Shown: in pieces, positions 47,047 through 56,580 of the stretch
Layout of the letters: the number at the start of each line of letters is the position of its first letter
Position numbering within the stretch: position 1 is the first letter of the stretch
Assembly (NCBI RefSeq): GCF_002224265.1
Contig: NZ_CP012881.1
Span: forward strand, 2,108,001 to 2,172,000
Reading direction: 5' to 3'
Length of the DNA stretch: 64,000 nt
Source: Vibrio vulnificus NBRC 15645 = ATCC 27562
GTDB taxonomy: Bacteria; Pseudomonadota; Gammaproteobacteria; Enterobacterales; Vibrionaceae
Notes under the pieces: model-generated
Database searches by the model: none
What the model was told of the DNA's origin: nothing
The model's input: only the letters and a program-made list of their open reading frames with translations
Program-made: the position numbers and the translations under genes

Positions 47047-50000
47047 ATGTTATCTGTGATAGATGCGGTTCTTTCCCGCTCTCGTACCATGATGACGCTG
47101 CTGGTGATGATTTTGCTGGCAGGCATTGGTACTTACATGACGATTCCTAAAGAATCGAGTCCAGACATCACTATTCCGATTATTTACGTTTCCGTCGGCC
47201 ACCAAGGCATCTCTCCTACGGATGCGGAGCGTTTGCTTGTGCGTCCGATAGAGCAAGAGCTGCGTTCTATCGAAGGGGTCAAAGAGATGACTTCGACGGC
47301 ATCGGAAGGGCATGCTTCGGTTATGTTGGAGTTTACTGTGGGGGTAGACCTAGCAAAGGCGATGGCGGATGTTCGTGATGCCGTGGATCTCGCTAAGCCC
47401 AAATTACCTGCCGATAGCGACGAGCCTACCGTTAATGAAGTTACTTTGGCGTCGGAAGAGCCGGTACTGTCAGTGGTGCTTTATGGCACGCTACCAGAGC
47501 GTACCATTGTTCAAATTGCTCGCCAGCTACGCGATAAGTTAGAGAGTTATCGCCAAGTCCTTGAGGTCGATATTGCCGGTGATCGCGAAGACATTGTTGA
47601 AATCATCGTCGATCCCTTGTTGATGGAAAGTTATGGCCTCGATCAAGGTGACATTTACAACCTGATCGCGTTGAACAACCGAGTGGTGGCGGCCGGTTTT
47701 GTTGACACGGGTTATGGCCGTTTCTCGGTCAAAGTACCTTCCGTGTTTGATTCATTAAAGGATGTGTTAGAACTACCAATCAAAGTGGATGGTAAGCAGG
47801 TCATTACGTTTGCCGATGTGGCGACAGTACGGAGAGCTTTTCGCGATCCGGAGTCTTTTGCTCGTCTAGATGGTAAGCCGGCCGTGGTACTCGATGTAAA
47901 AAAACGCGCCGGTGAAAATATCATCGAAACCGTTGAGTTGGTTAAACGAGTGATTGAAGAAGGTCAAAAGCGGGCAGATTGGCCAGATAACTTGCTGGTG
48001 AAATACACCTGGGATCAGTCGGAAGATGTTGAGTTGATGCTCAATGATCTGCAAAACAACATATTGTCCGCGATCATTTTGGTGGTCATCGTCATTATTG
48101 CCATTTTGGGTGTTCGAACTGCGTTGCTTGTGGGGATCTCGATCCCAGGCTCCTTCCTCACTGGCTTATTGGTTTTGGCCGTGTTCGGTCTCACCGTCAA
48201 TATCGTGGTGCTCTTTTCTCTGATCATGGCTGTAGGCATGCTGGTGGACGGGGCTATTGTGGTCACCGAGTTTGCCGATCGCCGTATGCAGGAAGGGGTC
48301 GAACGCAAACAGGCGTATCGTGACGCAGCCAAACGCATGGCGTGGCCGATTACCGCATCAACAGCGACGACGTTAGCTGCATTTGCACCACTGCTTTTCT
48401 GGCCCGATATTACGGGCGAATTCATGAAGTATTTGCCTTTGACCTTAATTGCGACGTTAGCGGCGTCTCTCATTATGGCGTTGTTGTTTGTGCCAGTATT
48501 AGGGGGGCTGATCGGCAAGCCGCAAAATGTCTCAAGTGAGAATCAGCGTCGTATGGTGGCTTTGCACAATGGTGAATTCGACAAAGCAACGGGTATCACC
48601 AAGCTTTACTACCATACTTTGGCGATTGCCGTGCGACACCCATTGAAGATCTTGTTGAGCGCGATCCTAATGGCGGGTGGTGTTGGCTTTGCCTATAACA
48701 AAGCTGGGTTAGGAGCGGAGTTTTTCCCTGAAGTCGATCCTCCTTTCTTTACGGTGAAAGTTCGTTCTTACGGTGACTTGTCGATTTTTGAGAAAGACGT
48801 CGTGATGCGAGATATCGAACAAGTGATGCTTGGGCATGATGAGTTTGAAAGCGTCTATACCCGAACTGGTGGTGATGACGAAATTGGCCAGATCCAAATT
48901 ACGCCTGTGGATTGGCAGTATCGGCGTAAAGTCAAAGAGATTATTGATGAGTTAAAACAAACCACATCCACATTCTCTGGGGTTGAGATCGAATATAAAT
49001 TTCCCGATGCAGGGCCGCCAGTGGAGCATGATTTGGTGATCGAGATGTCATCTCGAATCCCTGAGCACCTTGATGATGCGGCTAAAGTGGTGCGCCATTG
49101 GGCGGACAATAATCCTGCGCTGACTAACTTGAGTGATACTTCCAGCAAGGAAGGGATCGATTGGCAAATCGACATTCGCCGTGACGATGCCTCGCGTTTT
49201 GCAGCTGACGCGACTTTGGTTGGCAATACGGTCCAGTTTGTGACTAATGGTTTGAAAATTGGTGATTACTTACCGGATGACGCCAATGAAGAAGTGGACA
49301 TTTTGGTACGCTATCCGGAAGAAAAACGCGACATTGGGCGCTTTGATCAGTTAAGAGTGAAGACTCCCGCAGGGCTTGTGCCGATTACCAATTTTGCGCA
49401 GATCAAACCTGAGCCTAAACAAGATACGATCAAACGGATTGATGGGCAGCGAGTGATCAACGTCATGGCCGATATGGTTGAGGGTTACAACTTAGCGCTT
49501 GAACTGCCAAAGATTGAGCAAGCGCTCAGTGAGCTTGGCTTGCCTGAGGGCGTGGAGTTTCGGATTCGAGGGCAAAATGAAGAGCAGGAGCATTCATCCG
49601 CGTTTTTACAAAACGCCTTTATGATCGCACTGGCGGTGATGGCACTTATCTTGATCACTCAGTTTAATAGTTTCTATCAAGCGTTTTTGATCCTCAGTGC
49701 TGTGCTCTTTTCCACGGTCGGGGTTTTTGCTGGGCTGTTGATTTTCCAAAAACCGTTTGGCGTTATTATGTCGGGCATCGGTGTTATTGCGTTGGCAGGT
49801 ATTGTGGTGAACAACAATATTGTATTGATCGACACTTATAACCAGTTACGCCAACGTGGTTTAGACAAAGAAGAAGCGATCTTGCGCACTGGGGTTCAGC
49901 GTTTAAGGCCGGTGATGCTCACCACGGTGACGACCATCCTTGGATTATTGCCGATGGTATTGGAAATGAATATCGACTTGATCAACCAAAAAATTGAGTT

Positions 50001-50229
50001 TGGTGCACCAAGTACCCAGTGGTGGTCACAGTTGGCAACCGCTGTAGCGGGTGGTTTGGCGTTTGCGACGGTATTAACTTTAGTATTGACGCCATGTTTA
50101 TTGATGCTGGGGCGAGAACATAGAAGTGTGAATGAAGACGATGACGTCGAAGAAGATCTCATCGACGAGGTTCATACCAACATTCCACCTGCAGCAAACT
50201 CTGAATCCGGAAAAGTCGTCGGCTTGTAA
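47047..50229 (+). CDS. RND efflux pump, inner-membrane transporter
   Basis: A 1060-residue proton-driven exporter of the AcrB superfamily. It starts SVIDAVLSRSRTMMTLLVM and has two halves, each with six membrane segments and a large periplasmic loop. The proton-relay helix shows the AVGMLVDGAIVVTEF motif, with the acidic and lysine/arginine positions typical of HAE1/HAE2-like pumps; IALAGIVVNNNIVLID is the matching motif in the second half. The C-terminal tail is acidic. Substrate unknown. It is cotranscribed with the adaptor gene and closed by a terminator. Confidence 0.92.
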   Translation: MLSVIDAVLSRSRTMMTLLVMILLAGIGTYMTIPKESSPDITIPIIYVSVGHQGISPTDAERLLVRPIEQELRSIEGVKEMTSTASEGHASVMLEFTVGVDLAKAMADVRDAVDLAKPKLPADSDEPTVNEVTLASEEPVLSVVLYGTLPERTIVQIARQLRDKLESYRQVLEVDIAGDREDIVEIIVDPLLMESYGLDQGDIYNLIALNNRVVAAGFVDTGYGRFSVKVPSVFDSLKDVLELPIKVDGKQVITFADVATVRRAFRDPESFARLDGKPAVVLDVKKRAGENIIETVELVKRVIEEGQKRADWPDNLLVKYTWDQSEDVELMLNDLQNNILSAIILVVIVIIAILGVRTALLVGISIPGSFLTGLLVLAVFGLTVNIVVLFSLIMAVGMLVDGAIVVTEFADRRMQEGVERKQAYRDAAKRMAWPITASTATTLAAFAPLLFWPDITGEFMKYLPLTLIATLAASLIMALLFVPVLGGLIGKPQNVSSENQRRMVALHNGEFDKATGITKLYYHTLAIAVRHPLKILLSAILMAGGVGFAYNKAGLGAEFFPEVDPPFFTVKVRSYGDLSIFEKDVVMRDIEQVMLGHDEFESVYTRTGGDDEIGQIQITPVDWQYRRKVKEIIDELKQTTSTFSGVEIEYKFPDAGPPVEHDLVIEMSSRIPEHLDDAAKVVRHWADNNPALTNLSDTSSKEGIDWQIDIRRDDASRFAADATLVGNTVQFVTNGLKIGDYLPDDANEEVDILVRYPEEKRDIGRFDQLRVKTPAGLVPITNFAQIKPEPKQDTIKRIDGQRVINVMADMVEGYNLALELPKIEQALSELGLPEGVEFRIRGQNEEQEHSSAFLQNAFMIALAVMALILITQFNSFYQAFLILSAVLFSTVGVFAGLLIFQKPFGVIMSGIGVIALAGIVVNNNIVLIDTYNQLRQRGLDKEEAILRTGVQRLRPVMLTTVTTILGLLPMVLEMNIDLINQKIEFGAPSTQWWSQLATAVAGGLAFATVLTLVLTPCLLMLGREHRSVNEDDDVEEDLIDEVHTNIPPAANSESGKVVGL

Positions 50230-50249
50230 TCTCCAAACCCTATTAAGCA

Positions 50250-50278
50250 AAAGAGAGGCAAACCTTGCCTCTCTTTTT
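50250..50278. terminator. Bidirectional terminator between RND pump and M23 peptidase
   Basis: AGAGAGGCA and TGCCTCTCT flank a 5-nt loop with A-rich and T-rich sides, ending two converging transcripts. Confidence 0.85.
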
Positions 50279-50301
50279 GCTTTTCGTGTTCTGACGCTTG
50301 C

Positions 50302-51594
50302 TTAGTTCATTGCCAGTAACTTACTGTAGCGCTCCAATTTATCAAGACGCAGTTTAGAATTGGCGATGAAGGTCTCTTTTGCTTGTCCGCTCAACGATTG
50401 AGCTTGAGGTAAGCTGACCGTTCTGGGGTTTTTGTGAACCCCGTTGACCAAAAATTCATAATGCAGGTGAGGGCCTGTCACACGGCCTGTTCCGCCTAAA
50501 GTACCAATACTTTGGCCTTGTTTGACTCGCTGTCCGGTCTTGACCAATCTCTTTTGTAGATGCAAATACTTCGTCAGATAAGTATTGCTGTGGCGGATAA
50601 ACACATAGTTGCCGTTAAATTGGTTGTATCCCGCTTGTTGTACGACACCATCGCCTGCGGCCCAAATGGGTGTGCCAACGGGGGCAACGTAGTCAGTCCC
50701 TCGGTGCGCTTTGACTTGACCGGTAACGGGATGCAGTCGGCGAGGGTTAAAGTTAGAGCTTACGCGTCGGAAATCGATAGGTGCCCGCAAGAACGCTTTC
50801 TTCATTGCTCGCCCATTCTCGTCGTAATAGTTGCCTGTTTTGTCATCATAGATGGCGGTGAAGGTGTCGCCTTGGTTACGGAAAATAGCAGCAATAATAC
50901 GGCCACGACCGATAACTTCTCCTTCTACAACCTGTTCTTGATAAAGCACGCGAAAGCTGTCTCGTTCACGAATATCTTGCGCAAAGTCGATGTCCCAGCC
51001 AAAAATCCCGGCGAGTTCCATTATTTGATTAGCCGTCAATCCTGCGCTGATGGCGGCATTCCAAAAGTTTGAAGTAATGGACGCTTCGGCATACGCGTAC
51101 TGGTAGTTCACTTCCTTATTATTAAGCTGAGAGCGGTAACCAGTATCGCTTCGAGTGATTTCAAAGGTTTCGAAGGCATTCACCTGGCGTTTGAGTTTGA
51201 CTAATTGATCCTGTGCATCAAAGCCAAATTGCAGCATATCACCAGGTTTAAGGCGAGAAAGTTGAGTTTTGATCTCATCGTTGGTGGTGATCAATTGGTG
51301 TAATAAGGAAGCTGATAAGCCAATGCGTTGGAATAAGATGGCGGCGCTTTCCCCATCCTTCACGCGATAGCGTTCCCAACGATGCACTGAGGATTCGGTA
51401 GACAAAACGGGATTGATTGACAATCGCTGCATCTCGATGTCAATAGGGTAGTGGCGTCCTACTTCTAAACGGTTCTCTTTTGGGCGCAGTTCATTAGCAT
51501 CAGGCAAAAGAAACAGAGCGATAAAAATTATCGCACTAAAAAAGCCGATCAGCACTTTGTGCAATATGGGAAGACGGGCAAAAATTGAAAGCAT
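50302..51594 (-). CDS. M23-family cell-wall endopeptidase (MepM/ShyA-like)
   Basis: A 430-residue membrane-anchored zinc peptidase that cuts peptidoglycan cross-links to allow growth. It has an N-terminal membrane segment (about 12-30), an OapA/LysM-like and Csd3-type regulatory region, and a LytM domain with zinc ligands His297 and Asp301 (HRGTDY) and the HLH motif (His376/His378 in GPHLHYE). V. cholerae has three such Shy enzymes; which one this equals I cannot say. It is divergent from tyrS. Confidence 0.9.
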   Translation of the reverse strand: MLSIFARLPILHKVLIGFFSAIIFIALFLLPDANELRPKENRLEVGRHYPIDIEMQRLSINPVLSTESSVHRWERYRVKDGESAAILFQRIGLSASLLHQLITTNDEIKTQLSRLKPGDMLQFGFDAQDQLVKLKRQVNAFETFEITRSDTGYRSQLNNKEVNYQYAYAEASITSNFWNAAISAGLTANQIMELAGIFGWDIDFAQDIRERDSFRVLYQEQVVEGEVIGRGRIIAAIFRNQGDTFTAIYDDKTGNYYDENGRAMKKAFLRAPIDFRRVSSNFNPRRLHPVTGQVKAHRGTDYVAPVGTPIWAAGDGVVQQAGYNQFNGNYVFIRHSNTYLTKYLHLQKRLVKTGQRVKQGQSIGTLGGTGRVTGPHLHYEFLVNGVHKNPRTVSLPQAQSLSGQAKETFIANSKLRLDKLERYSKLLAMN

Positions 51595-51721
51595 ATCGGG
51601 TTTATACGGTTTATGAAGACAAAATTAACAACGGAATAGTCTAACTTGTTTCAAAAATCATCGCTATTCAAGTAAGATGTCCAGCTATTATATTTTGCCA
51701 AATTTGTGGGAGTGAACAAGC

Positions 51722-52909
51722 ATGGCGAGCATTGAAGCCGCTTTAGCCGAGATTAAGCGCGGTGTTGAAGAGCTGATTCCAGAAGAAGAGTTAATCGCAA
51801 AACTAAAAGAAGGTCGTCCTCTTCGCATTAAATTGGGTGCCGATCCAACTGCGCCTGATATTCACTTAGGTCATACCGTCATTTTGAATAAGCTGCGTGC
51901 GTTTCAAGATCTTGGCCATGATGTGACATTTTTGATTGGTGACTTTACTGGTATGGTCGGTGACCCTACTGGTAAAAACTCGACGCGCCCACCGTTGACT
52001 CGTGAAGATGTGCTACGCAATGCTGAAACCTATAAGCAGCAAGTGTTCAAAATTCTCGATCCTGCGAAAACAAAAATTCAGTTTAACTCTGAATGGTTGT
52101 CTGAGCTTGGTGCTGAAGGCATGATTCGTCTTGCGGCAAACCAGACCGTTGCACGTATGCTAGAGCGTGATGATTTCAAAAAACGCTATGCAGGTGGTCA
52201 GCCAATCGCTATTCATGAGTTTATGTACCCACTTCTACAAGGCTACGACTCAGTGGCGATGGAAACCGACGTAGAGCTCGGTGGTACTGACCAGAAGTTT
52301 AACTTGCTCATGGGCCGTGAACTGCAAAAAGCGAACGGACAAAAACCGCAAGTGGTATTGATGATGCCTCTTCTTGTTGGCCTAGACGGCGAGAAGAAAA
52401 TGTCAAAATCAGCCAACAACTACATTGGTGTTAGCGAAGCACCAAGCGAGATGTTTGGTAAGATCATGTCAATCTCAGATGATCTGATGTGGAGCTACTA
52501 CGAGTTGCTTTCTTTCCGTCCATTGGAAGAGCTAGCTCAGTTCAAAGCGGATGTTGCAGCAGGTAAAAACCCACGTGATATCAAAGTACTGTTAGCAAAA
52601 GAGATCATTGCACGTTTCCATAGTGAAGCCGATGCGGATGCGGCCGAACAAGAGTTCGTTAACCGTTTTGCGAAAAATCAGATCCCTGATGAAATGCCAG
52701 AGTTTACTTTTGCTGTAGGCACGCCAATGGCGAACTTGCTAAAAGAAGCAGAGCTATGTTCATCAACATCGGAAGCGATGCGTATGGTTAAACAAGGCGC
52801 GGCTAAGATGGATGGTGAAAAAGTAGAAGATGCCAAAGCAGAACCATGCGTTGGTACGTATGTGTTCCAAGTTGGTAAACGTAAGTTTGCTCGAATCACT
52901 ATTGCGTAA
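51722..52909 (+). CDS. tyrS: Tyrosyl-tRNA synthetase
   Basis: A 395-residue class I synthetase that charges tRNA(Tyr) with tyrosine. The HIGH-type motif is HLGHTV, the KMSKS loop is KKMSKSANN, and an S4-like RNA-binding domain closes the chain ([20 protein letters not shown]). Length and motifs match the type-2 (TyrZ-like) enzymes of many gamma-proteobacteria. It has GGGAG upstream. Its terminator hairpin is the target of the insertion sequence that follows. Confidence 0.95.
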   Translation: MASIEAALAEIKRGVEELIPEEELIAKLKEGRPLRIKLGADPTAPDIHLGHTVILNKLRAFQDLGHDVTFLIGDFTGMVGDPTGKNSTRPPLTREDVLRNAETYKQQVFKILDPAKTKIQFNSEWLSELGAEGMIRLAANQTVARMLERDDFKKRYAGGQPIAIHEFMYPLLQGYDSVAMETDVELGGTDQKFNLLMGRELQKANGQKPQVVLMMPLLVGLDGEKKMSKSANNYIGVSEAPSEMFGKIMSISDDLMWSYYELLSFRPLEELAQFKADVAAGKNPRDIKVLLAKEIIARFHSEADADAAEQEFVNRFAKNQIPDEMPEFTFAVGTPMANLLKEAELCSSTSEAMRMVKQGAAKMDGEKVEDAKAEPCVGTYVFQVGKRKFARITIA

Positions 52910-52942
52910 GATGCGCCCCTAGGGCATCTCACTGCTATTGAA

Positions 52943-52964
52943 AAGCGCCTTCTTAAAGGCGCTT
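52943..52964 (+). repeat. Left 22-bp target-site duplication (terminator hairpin)
   Basis: This copy is the complete hairpin: AAGCGCCTT, loop CTTA, AAGGCGCTT. It is identical to 54558-54579 and ends exactly where the insertion sequence begins. Unlike the right copy it has lost the T-run, so it no longer looks like a working terminator for tyrS. Confidence 0.9.
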
Positions 52965-52976
52965 CAGACTGCTGAC

Positions 52977-53004
52977 AAAGGTCTAGCTTTCGAGCTAGAC
53001 CTTT
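52977..53004 (+). terminator. Left-end hairpin of the insertion sequence
   Basis: AAAGGTCTAGCT, TTCG, AGCTAGACCTTT: a perfect 12-bp stem with an extra-stable tetraloop, followed by GATC. It lies between the lost tyrS terminator and the transposase gene, so it may block read-in transcription; a proper T-run is absent. Confidence 0.6.
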
Positions 53005-53040
53005 GATCTAATAGGGGTATCGAAATATGGATACTCCGAT

Positions 53041-54477
53041 ATGCTTCAAGAACCGACTCCGCAACAATACGAACTGGAAATGGTGACGATGGAACAGTTA
53101 GTTCCTAAAAACCATTTAGTGCGCAAAATCGATAATGCTATCGACTTTGAATTCATTCGTGATGAAGTCGCTCATCTTTATTGTAAAGATAATGGGCGTC
53201 CACCTGTTGACCCTGTTCGTCTCTTCAAAATCATCTTGCTTGGTTATATCTTTGGTATAAAAAGTGAGCGTCAGCTCGTTAAAGAAATTGAAGTGAATGT
53301 CGCTTACCGTTGGTTCTTACGGATGTCATTAACAGAGAAAGTCATCCACGCTTCGACTCTAAGCCAAAACCGCATTCGTCGCTTTAATGGCACGGATGTA
53401 TTCGAACGTATTTTTATCAATATCGTAGAGCAAGCCATGACGAAAGGCTTGGTCGCGGGTCAAGAGCTCTTTACGGACAGTACTCATCTCAAAGCGAACG
53501 CCAACAAGAATAAACACACCAATAAAGTCACGGCGGTTCGCGCGAGTGCCTATCTTGATATGCTGGATGACGACGTCGCGTTAGACCGAGAAAAAGCGGG
53601 TAAGAAGCCTCTTAAGGCTCGTGAATCAGAGTCAAAAACAAAGAATACCAAAACCAGCACCACTGACCCAGAGAGTGGCTTCATGACTCGTGATAATAAG
53701 CCACAAGGCTTCTTCTACCTCGACCATCGAACCGTTGATGGTCAACATGGAATTATCCTCGATACCTATACCACCGCGGGCAACATCAATGACTCACAGC
53801 CTTACGTTCAACGCTTAGATTACACGCTTGCTACATTCCAATTGAACCCGATAGCCGTTGGACTGGATGCGGGCTACTTTACCGCTCCAGTGGCGGAGTC
53901 ACTTGAACGTCGAGGTATTCTTGGCGTGTTCGGTTATCGACGTCCATCGAGAACGAAAAATGCGTTCAAAAAGAAACACTTTACTTACGATGCGCAAAGA
54001 GACTGCTACCAGTGTCCGAATGGTCAGGCGTTGCTTTATAAAACCACGTCACGCGATGCCTACCGAGAATACCACTCAGACCCGAAAGAGTGTGCGTTCT
54101 GTCCAATGAGGGATGACTGTACTCAAAGCAAAAACATGAAGAAAGTGATTACTCGGCATATCTATAGCGATGCCGTAGAGAGAGCAAATCAAATGCGGCT
54201 TTCTTCCTATGGTAAGAAGACCTATCGACGTCGAAGTGAAACAGTAGAACGGAGCTTTGCAGATGCCAAGCAACATCATGGTCATCGTTATGCTCGCTTC
54301 CGAGGTCTAGCCAACGTGCAAATGCAATGTTGGTTGGCAGCGGCAGCCCAAAACATCAAGAAGATAGCGTTGGTGGTGAACTATCTACGAAAAATGGGCT
54401 TAAATATGGCAGAAATAAGGCAGATACTTGCTTCTGTATACCCATGTAATGAATGGGAACTTCTGCGCACGATATAA
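53041..54477 (+). CDS. IS1182-family transposase
   Basis: A 478-residue DDE transposase. The N-terminal domain is LVRKIDNAIDFEFIRDEV, the usual DUF772-type opening. Catalytic residues are seen as Asp in FTDSTHLKANANKNK, Asp in VGLDAGYF and Glu in ETVERSFADAKQHHG. A cysteine-rich patch (CYQCPNGQALL, CAFCPMRDDC) lies between. The frame is full length and undamaged, so the element may still move. The ribosome site is weak, usual for transposases. Confidence 0.95.
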   Translation: MLQEPTPQQYELEMVTMEQLVPKNHLVRKIDNAIDFEFIRDEVAHLYCKDNGRPPVDPVRLFKIILLGYIFGIKSERQLVKEIEVNVAYRWFLRMSLTEKVIHASTLSQNRIRRFNGTDVFERIFINIVEQAMTKGLVAGQELFTDSTHLKANANKNKHTNKVTAVRASAYLDMLDDDVALDREKAGKKPLKARESESKTKNTKTSTTDPESGFMTRDNKPQGFFYLDHRTVDGQHGIILDTYTTAGNINDSQPYVQRLDYTLATFQLNPIAVGLDAGYFTAPVAESLERRGILGVFGYRRPSRTKNAFKKKHFTYDAQRDCYQCPNGQALLYKTTSRDAYREYHSDPKECAFCPMRDDCTQSKNMKKVITRHIYSDAVERANQMRLSSYGKKTYRRRSETVERSFADAKQHHGHRYARFRGLANVQMQCWLAAAAQNIKKIALVVNYLRKMGLNMAEIRQILASVYPCNEWELLRTI

Positions 54478-54557
54478 CAAAAAAAAATCACGATCGCGAC
54501 CTACGGTCGCTTCCAAAAAAGAACCCCACTTAAAAAGCGGGGTTCGTCATCAATCTG

Positions 54558-54579
54558 AAGCGCCTTCTTAAAGGCGCTT
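54558..54579. terminator. Right 22-bp target-site duplication, retained terminator
   Basis: The same hairpin as at 52943-52964, here followed by TTTTTTT on the plus strand. It contains the stop codon (54568-54570) and last codons of the minus-strand DUF454 gene. Before insertion it would have served tyrS as terminator. Confidence 0.88.
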
Positions 54580-54984
54580 TTTTTCTACTTGTTGATAGGT
54601 TTTGAAACGTAAGATGAACCAAGTTTCAAAGAGGAGAAGCGACAAAATAGCGTACTGCCAATGTGTACCGTAAGCCACAAAAAATAATACGCTGAGCATA
54701 GATACCCAAATCAACAGCAAAGAGTGAATTTTTTCTCGCCTCGTTAAACCTTGTTTCTTGTTAAGGCGCTGTGCTAAAGGGCCAAGCTTAGGATGGTTGA
54801 GTAGCCACTGTTGAAAAATAGGGGAAGATTTCCCGAAGCAGTAAAGTGCCAATAGGATAAAGGGCACCGTAGGTAACAGTGGTACTGTGATGCCAATCGT
54901 GCCTAGAATGACACACGTCCAGCCAATGCAGTTGTAACCTTTACGGCGAAAAGCTTCTTTGTCTTTTATTGGGTGATGTTTCAT
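54568..54984 (-). CDS. DUF454 (YbaN-like) membrane protein
   Basis: A 138-residue inner-membrane protein with three to four membrane segments and the family core GTIGITVPLLPTVPFILLALYCFGKSSP. Function unknown; YbaN of E. coli is equally uncharacterised. The last residues (EKKRL) and stop lie inside the hairpin duplicated by the adjacent insertion sequence, so the element left the gene product unchanged. It follows dacB on the same strand. Confidence 0.88.
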   Translation of the reverse strand: MKHHPIKDKEAFRRKGYNCIGWTCVILGTIGITVPLLPTVPFILLALYCFGKSSPIFQQWLLNHPKLGPLAQRLNKKQGLTRREKIHSLLLIWVSMLSVLFFVAYGTHWQYAILSLLLFETWFILRFKTYQQVEKKRL

Positions 54985-54993
54985 GATGATATT

Positions 54994-55025
54994 CCCCAGC
55001 CAAATATCAACAAGTATGGCTGGGG
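54994..55025 (-). other. Hairpin between dacB and DUF454 gene
   Basis: CCCCAGCC and GGCTGGGG pair around a 16-nt loop. On the minus strand it is followed by AATATC, not a T-run, so it is more likely an RNA-stabilising or processing element than a terminator. It sits directly before the DUF454 start. Confidence 0.5.
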
Positions 55026-55058
55026 TTTAGCTTAAATGGCAACTTGTGCTGTTTTTCG

Positions 55059-56486
55059 TTAGTTGTGTTTTACTTGTGTAAACTCAACTAAATCTCGATA
55101 AAACTCACGCTCAAAGCGTGTGATAGGCGCAACATTGCCACTCTCTTCTTTATCAGGGTAGTAATCGGTAATAAATTGAATGAAGGCGGCGCTTGGCTGT
55201 CCATTCTGGTCTAAAACAAATCCTGCCATATTATAGCTGCCATAAAGTGAGCCACTTTTAGCGACGATCTGCCCTTTAACTGGATCACTGCGCATACTTT
55301 GGCGGTACTTGAGGGTACCGGATTCTCCGGACTTTGGCATCAATGCCACTAAACCGAGCTCTTTATCGTGTTGCCAGATGTATTTTAAGATCGACATCAT
55401 ATCCATAGGGTTGATTCGATTATTACGTGACAAGCCTGAACCGTCGGCGAGTTGAGCGCGAGAAAGATCAATTCCTGCTTTGGAATAAAGAATCTGTTTC
55501 ACCGCTTCAGTGCCATTGGCAAAGCTACCGGGTTGCAAGTAAAAGCGAGCCCCAATCGCTTTAGTCAGGTTGTCGGCAATTAGATTATCAGAGTCCTTTA
55601 GCATGGTGTCTAATAACTCTGGCAAGGTCGCTGAAGAGTGGCTGGCAATGACATTGGCTTTATTTGGCATGACGCCAATTTTAATTTCTCCACCAAGTTC
55701 GATTTTGAGCTTTCTCAACAAGGTATATAAAGTTCGGCTTGTGTATTGAGTTGAGTCTTGAATCGCGAACTTAAGGGGCAACGGCTTGTCTCTCTCAACC
55801 AGACAGCCTTGTAGCTGATATTGGTTGTTATCCCCCGTCAACAGCTCTAAGTCGCAATGATTACTCTGTTGGATCGCTTTAGAGACGGTTTTCGCATTGG
55901 TGGTAACGTGAATCGGGTACTGCTCTGGCACGTAAACTCGTGTATTGCCATCGGCCGATGTGTAAATAGAGGCCTGAGCGCAGTTCTCATCTAATGTAAT
56001 GGCACTTGAAGGGGCACTGTAGCAAACACCCAAAATATCCCAAGGCCAACCCACCGCGCGCTCATAGCCTGTAAACACCGAGTTGTCGAGCCAAAGGTCT
56101 CCACGAATGTTCGCGCCATTTTGCTGCTTGTAGACTTCTAAAAGCTGTTTTAAATGTGCGGTTTTAAGCGTGGGATCGCCAGAGAACCGAATGCTGATGT
56201 CACGGCCATTGCTTAACAGTTCGGTGGTGAAGGCAAAGTCGTCTTCAAGTTCCAGTTTGGCCGCTAGGGCGGTGGCCAGTTTGAGTGTGCTTGCTGGCGG
56301 GAAAAAGCGGGTATTTTGCGCTAAGGTTTGCCAAGAGGTTTGGCTTTGTAAGTCTTCAACCCAAATACTGCTTCTACTGCCATCTGGGAGGTTGCTTAGT
56401 GGTGAGTATTCTTCTGCCTGAATGGTGGGAGAAGCAGCAAGCAAGAAGCAAAAGCTCGATGCGAAAAGTGAAGCGAGAAAACGCAT
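55059..56486 (-). CDS. dacB: D-alanyl-D-alanine carboxypeptidase/endopeptidase (PBP4)
   Basis: A periplasmic low-molecular-weight PBP that trims and opens peptide cross-links in peptidoglycan. The 475 residues begin with a signal peptide (MRFLASLFASSFCFLLAASPT). Catalytic motifs are Ser66-x-x-Lys69 (PASTLK), SDN near residue 302 and KSG near 411. The insert between the first two motifs is typical of DacB. No defects are visible. It lies between ompU and the DUF454 gene on the minus strand. Confidence 0.95.
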   Translation of the reverse strand: MRFLASLFASSFCFLLAASPTIQAEEYSPLSNLPDGSRSSIWVEDLQSQTSWQTLAQNTRFFPPASTLKLATALAAKLELEDDFAFTTELLSNGRDISIRFSGDPTLKTAHLKQLLEVYKQQNGANIRGDLWLDNSVFTGYERAVGWPWDILGVCYSAPSSAITLDENCAQASIYTSADGNTRVYVPEQYPIHVTTNAKTVSKAIQQSNHCDLELLTGDNNQYQLQGCLVERDKPLPLKFAIQDSTQYTSRTLYTLLRKLKIELGGEIKIGVMPNKANVIASHSSATLPELLDTMLKDSDNLIADNLTKAIGARFYLQPGSFANGTEAVKQILYSKAGIDLSRAQLADGSGLSRNNRINPMDMMSILKYIWQHDKELGLVALMPKSGESGTLKYRQSMRSDPVKGQIVAKSGSLYGSYNMAGFVLDQNGQPSAAFIQFITDYYPDKEESGNVAPITRFEREFYRDLVEFTQVKHN

Positions 56487-56531
56487 AGTGACAACCCAAT
56501 CTATCTAGAATGGCTTGATTATAGCGAGGAT

Positions 56532-56557
56532 AAAAAACGCCCGCTAGTTGCGGGCGT
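56532..56557 (-). terminator. Terminator after ompU
   Basis: ACGCCCGC and GCGGGCGT flank a 5-nt loop, with TTTTTATCC following on the minus strand. Confidence 0.9.
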
Positions 56558-56580
56558 TTGCGATTCAGTCAAGGCTGAAA

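Larger units (their letters stand above)
52965..54557 (+). mobile_element. IS1182-family insertion sequence, 1593 bp
   Basis: Imperfect terminal inverted repeats: left CAGACTGCTGAC, right (complement) CAGATTGATGAC, 10 of 12 identical. One transposase fills most of the element. Both ends contain hairpins, including a 12-bp stem with a TTCG loop at 52977-53004 and GAACCCC/GGGGTTC at the right end. It is flanked by 22-bp duplications of a terminator hairpin, a target preference known in this family. It appears intact. Confidence 0.93.

Noticed and set aside
54478..54557. Hairpins GCGACC/GGTCGC and GAACCCC/GGGGTTC as separate host terminators
   Set aside because: They lie inside the insertion sequence between its transposase stop and right end, without T-runs, so they are counted as parts of the element.
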